From Catenovulum agarivorans DS-2 (GTDB lineage Bacteria; Pseudomonadota; Gammaproteobacteria; Enterobacterales; Alteromonadaceae), in the NCBI RefSeq assembly GCF_000568405.1, contig NZ_ARZY01000013.1, forward strand, positions 37,939-101,938: a stretch of 64,000 bases of DNA. Direction: 5' to 3'. Below the pieces are notes generated by a model. That model worked only from the letters and a program-made list of their open reading frames with translations. It was not told the origin of the DNA and ran no database searches. The translations under genes were made by a program, and so were the position numbers. Shown here in pieces: positions 61,998 through 64,000 of the stretch. Within the stretch, counting starts at the first letter, position 1; every line of letters starts with the position of its first letter.

Positions 61998-63254
61998 ATG
62001 GACATATCAAATATTACTAATCAAACAGAGAAAACTTTGCCAACTAGTCGTAATCAATCGGCTTCAGCTAGGTCGTTACAGCCAGAATCAACTGGAAATA
62101 ATGCGCAAGCGAATGTACAGAATAACCCAGTTGAAGATCAAGCTCATATTAGTCAGCAATCAACAAGTAAACTCGGTTTATCTATATTACAGCAGAATTT
62201 CAGTCAACAATTACAGATTTGGCAGAAACGTTCAACGGAACAGTTACAATCGCAGCCAACTTCGTTTGAAGATATTAAAGCTCGTAATGACAAGTTATTT
62301 GATTTTGAAGCGGTCGCCAATAATGTCTTAAAATTTGTCGATGGCGTGATTACATCCGCGCAGGAATCAGGTGCGGAATCTGAGCAGCTAAATGAAATGT
62401 TATCTCAAGCACGTAAAGGTGTTGCGAAAGGTGTTTCTGAAGCAAAGAAAATGCTTGGTGTGTCTGACGAGCAGGACGACGATTTAGCAAATGGTATTAA
62501 ACAAGCACACAGCCTGATTAACCGAGGCTTAGATGATATCTATAATCGAATTAATGATGTTAACCAAGCTAACACAGTCAGTGAGGCTGGGCTGCAAACA
62601 CAGGTAACTCAATCTAATTCAACCAAATTAGAGTTAACCACTAAAGATGGTGATCGTGTTGTAATTGACTTTTCTGCCCTAAGAGAGCAGATCAATATAG
62701 TTCAAGCCAACCGAGTTGAGTCTGAGCAACAAAGTCAAGAAGGTTTCTATTCATTATCCAGCAAATATTCACAAGAAAGCTTACATTTTTCGGTAGAGGG
62801 TGAGTTGGATGAAGATGAGCTAGCTGCAATATCAGATCTAGTAAAAAACGTCGGCTCTGTTGCTGATGAGTTTTTTAACGGTGATGTCGAAGCTGCTTAT
62901 GAGCAAGCGCTAAAGCTTGGTTTTGATAAAGATGAAATCAGTGATTTTGCGCTAGATCTCAACAAAAGGGTCAGTCAATCGACGGTTGCGTATCAAATGT
63001 ACACAGAAAATAGCAGCGACAAACTGCCAAATAGTGTGAAACAGCCAATACAAGAATACGTTGAGCAGCTTAAAGATCTAGTTGCCCAAGGCAGAGCGCA
63101 GTTGCAGGACCAACAAGAAGTAGCTCACCTAGTTAGTCAAGTGCTCAGTAATCAGTTTCAATTGGAAGGAAATGAATTGCTTGAAGCAGTAAACAGGTTT
63201 AATCACTTTAATCAACAATTGCTTAATAGCGGGGATGAAGACAAAAATGAATAA
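61998..63254 (+). CDS. DUF5610-domain protein, hydrophilic and Gln-rich
   Basis: A 418-residue soluble protein with no signal peptide or membrane segment. The first 90 residues are disordered and Gln/Ser/Asn rich. The middle (about 85-175) holds the DUF5610-like segment FDFEAVANNVLKFVDGVITSAQ, followed by an Asp-rich DDDLANGIKQAHSLINRGLDDI. The C-terminal half carries VEGELDEDELAAISDLVKNV, resembling calcium-binding-style EF-hand or flagellar-associated helices. Role unknown. It is monocistronic, convergent with the RRM gene with 22 bases between stops. Confidence 0.75.
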   Translation: MDISNITNQTEKTLPTSRNQSASARSLQPESTGNNAQANVQNNPVEDQAHISQQSTSKLGLSILQQNFSQQLQIWQKRSTEQLQSQPTSFEDIKARNDKLFDFEAVANNVLKFVDGVITSAQESGAESEQLNEMLSQARKGVAKGVSEAKKMLGVSDEQDDDLANGIKQAHSLINRGLDDIYNRINDVNQANTVSEAGLQTQVTQSNSTKLELTTKDGDRVVIDFSALREQINIVQANRVESEQQSQEGFYSLSSKYSQESLHFSVEGELDEDELAAISDLVKNVGSVADEFFNGDVEAAYEQALKLGFDKDEISDFALDLNKRVSQSTVAYQMYTENSSDKLPNSVKQPIQEYVEQLKDLVAQGRAQLQDQQEVAHLVSQVLSNQFQLEGNELLEAVNRFNHFNQQLLNSGDEDKNE

Positions 63255-63276
63255 ACCTGGAATAGGCGGCAGCAAC

Positions 63277-63738
63277 TTATGCGTTACTGTCGTTGTCTTG
63301 CTGGGTTTTGTCTTTCGCTTCACGAACCTTCAACGTACGTTGTTGGAACTCTTGGTCGTTTAAAGCGTTGATTGCTTTATCAGCACAAGATTCGTTTATT
63401 TCAACAAAACCAAAACCTTTTCTTTTACCAGTATTGCGGTCACGCATTAGACGAACAGACCTAACGTCACCATGTTGGGCAAATAATTCTCGGACTGCAG
63501 CTTCATTTGCTCTATAAGGTAAGTTACCTACGTAAAGTGTTTTAGACGGCTCGTTGGTAGACTGAGCTTCAGTTGCAGAAGCAGGTGTCAGGAAAATAAC
63601 AGTAGCACCACCAACAATAACACCCAAAGCAAGCGCAATGTTAGCTTCTATGTTTATCGATAAAGCAGGCACGATAAAAAAACTGACTAGCGCAAGCACA
63701 ACAATAACCAAAGCTTGCTTGATTACAACGTTTGACAT
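63277..63738 (-). CDS. Membrane-tethered RRM RNA-binding protein
   Basis: A 153-residue protein. Two N-terminal hydrophobic segments (about 6-28 and 32-52) should form a hairpin anchor. Then comes one RNA-recognition motif (about 67-140) with RNP2 LYVGNL and RNP1 KGFGFVEI, both with their aromatic RNA-contacting residues intact. The tail is short and Asp/Asn rich. A TGAGGT ribosome binding site precedes the ATG at 63738. Single-RRM proteins in bacteria are often cold-induced RNA chaperones. A membrane anchor would place it at the inner membrane, cytoplasmic side. It is next to the inferred rRNA operon promoter. Confidence 0.88.
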   Translation of the reverse strand: MSNVVIKQALVIVVLALVSFFIVPALSINIEANIALALGVIVGGATVIFLTPASATEAQSTNEPSKTLYVGNLPYRANEAAVRELFAQHGDVRSVRLMRDRNTGKRKGFGFVEINESCADKAINALNDQEFQQRTLKVREAKDKTQQDNDSNA

Positions 63739-63953
63739 AAAAACCTCAAAAAAATCTAAAAATTAAAGATTGTTATCATTAGAAATAAAATACATATAAG
63801 TATGCACGCTATAAATTAACCTGTTTGTTTTGACTTTTGTACTCCTAAATAGAAAAAAGGTTAAAAAAAAGTCAATGCATGGAGTAAATTTGGGCTCATT
63901 AGTATGAATTATGAGCGAACGAAACTTTATTTGAAAAAACTTAAGAAAAAGCG

Positions 63954-63981
63954 TTGACGGCACTTCTTTTCTCCCTATAAT
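63954..63981 (+). promoter_or_regulatory. Strong sigma-70 promoter, probably rRNA operon P1
   Basis: TTGACG (63954-63959) and a perfect TATAAT (63976-63981) with 16 bases between them. An A/T-rich UP-type tract (about 63925-63950) precedes it and a GC-rich discriminator GCGCCCCC follows the -10. These are the marks of an rRNA P1 promoter, driving genes to the right of the window. Confidence 0.82.
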
Positions 63982-64000
63982 GCGCCCCCACAACGCAGCG

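Noticed and set aside
63763..63993. 76-codon minus-strand open frame over the right-edge promoter
   Set aside because: It covers the promoter elements and its A/T-rich upstream tract. The codon pattern is that of non-coding A/T-rich DNA.

Overview
The window looks like chromosomal DNA of a marine gammaproteobacterium of the Alteromonadales, most likely an Alteromonadaceae relative. The evidence is the gene content and order: gppA-rhlB facing trxA-rho, rnr-rlmB, yheS-yheV-slyX-fkpA, hemCDXY, rsd-nudC-hemE, and a desaturase facing fabR-trmA. A low G+C content (estimated near 40 percent by eye) and a Met-Leu-Gln-Gln-Gln tRNA operon fit too. Nearly all of the sequence is vertically inherited housekeeping DNA. 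I see no insertion sequence, prophage, CRISPR array or classical defence island.

Layout. 1-1.5 kb: the first codons of a response regulator, a STAS protein, and a tandem-receiver protein whose first receiver has lost its phosphoacceptor. 1.6-4.9 kb: rplY-pth-ychF, a clear terminator, then a stringent-type promoter and five tRNA genes. 5-9.2 kb: comM-ubiF-lprI-like-tauE-like on the minus strand. 9.4-18.4 kb is the most accessory part: a CobW GTPase, a TetR regulator with an MMPL/RND pump, a LolA-like protein and a beta-barrel protein, a large secreted hydrolase-like protein, and yebG under two LexA boxes. 18.5-24.2 kb: panP, rnr, rlmB and an HExxH protein. 24.3-27.1 kb: a four-PAS GGDEF-EAL protein.

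27.1-36.5 kb: yheS with a TIGR02444 gene, yheV, slyX, a WD40-like lipoprotein, fkpA, rsd, nudC, hemE and an SLC13 transporter. 36.5-40.6 kb: hemCDXY with every junction overlapping. 40.8-46.8 kb: a DUF6279 lipoprotein, a 447-bp structured non-coding stretch, then gppA, rhlB, trxA and rho. 46.9-50.9 kb: a CASTOR/POLLUX-type ion channel, tRNA-Arg, a second TauE permease and an AEC permease. 51-57.1 kb: a FadR-type regulator with an RpiB-family isomerase, then a CheB-CheR fusion downstream of and overlapping a PAS-GGDEF-EAL protein. 57.2-64 kb: sthA, a desaturase with a FabR operator, fabR, trmA, a DUF5610 protein, a membrane-tethered RRM protein, and at the right edge a promoter with the features of an rRNA operon P1 promoter.

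How the parts connect. Tetrapyrrole synthesis is spread over hemE and hemCDXY. Membrane-lipid balance is served by the desaturase and FabR, whose operator lies between the inferred -35 and -10 elements of the desaturase promoter. Cyclic-di-GMP and partner-switching signalling appear in four places. The best candidates for poorly described biology are the TetR/MMPL/LolA-like/beta-barrel cluster, the CheB-CheR plus GGDEF-EAL pair, the structured element at 41.7-42.1 kb, the membrane-tethered RRM protein, and the HExxH protein behind rnr-rlmB. All assignments come from reading sequence and remembered family features. No database search was run.
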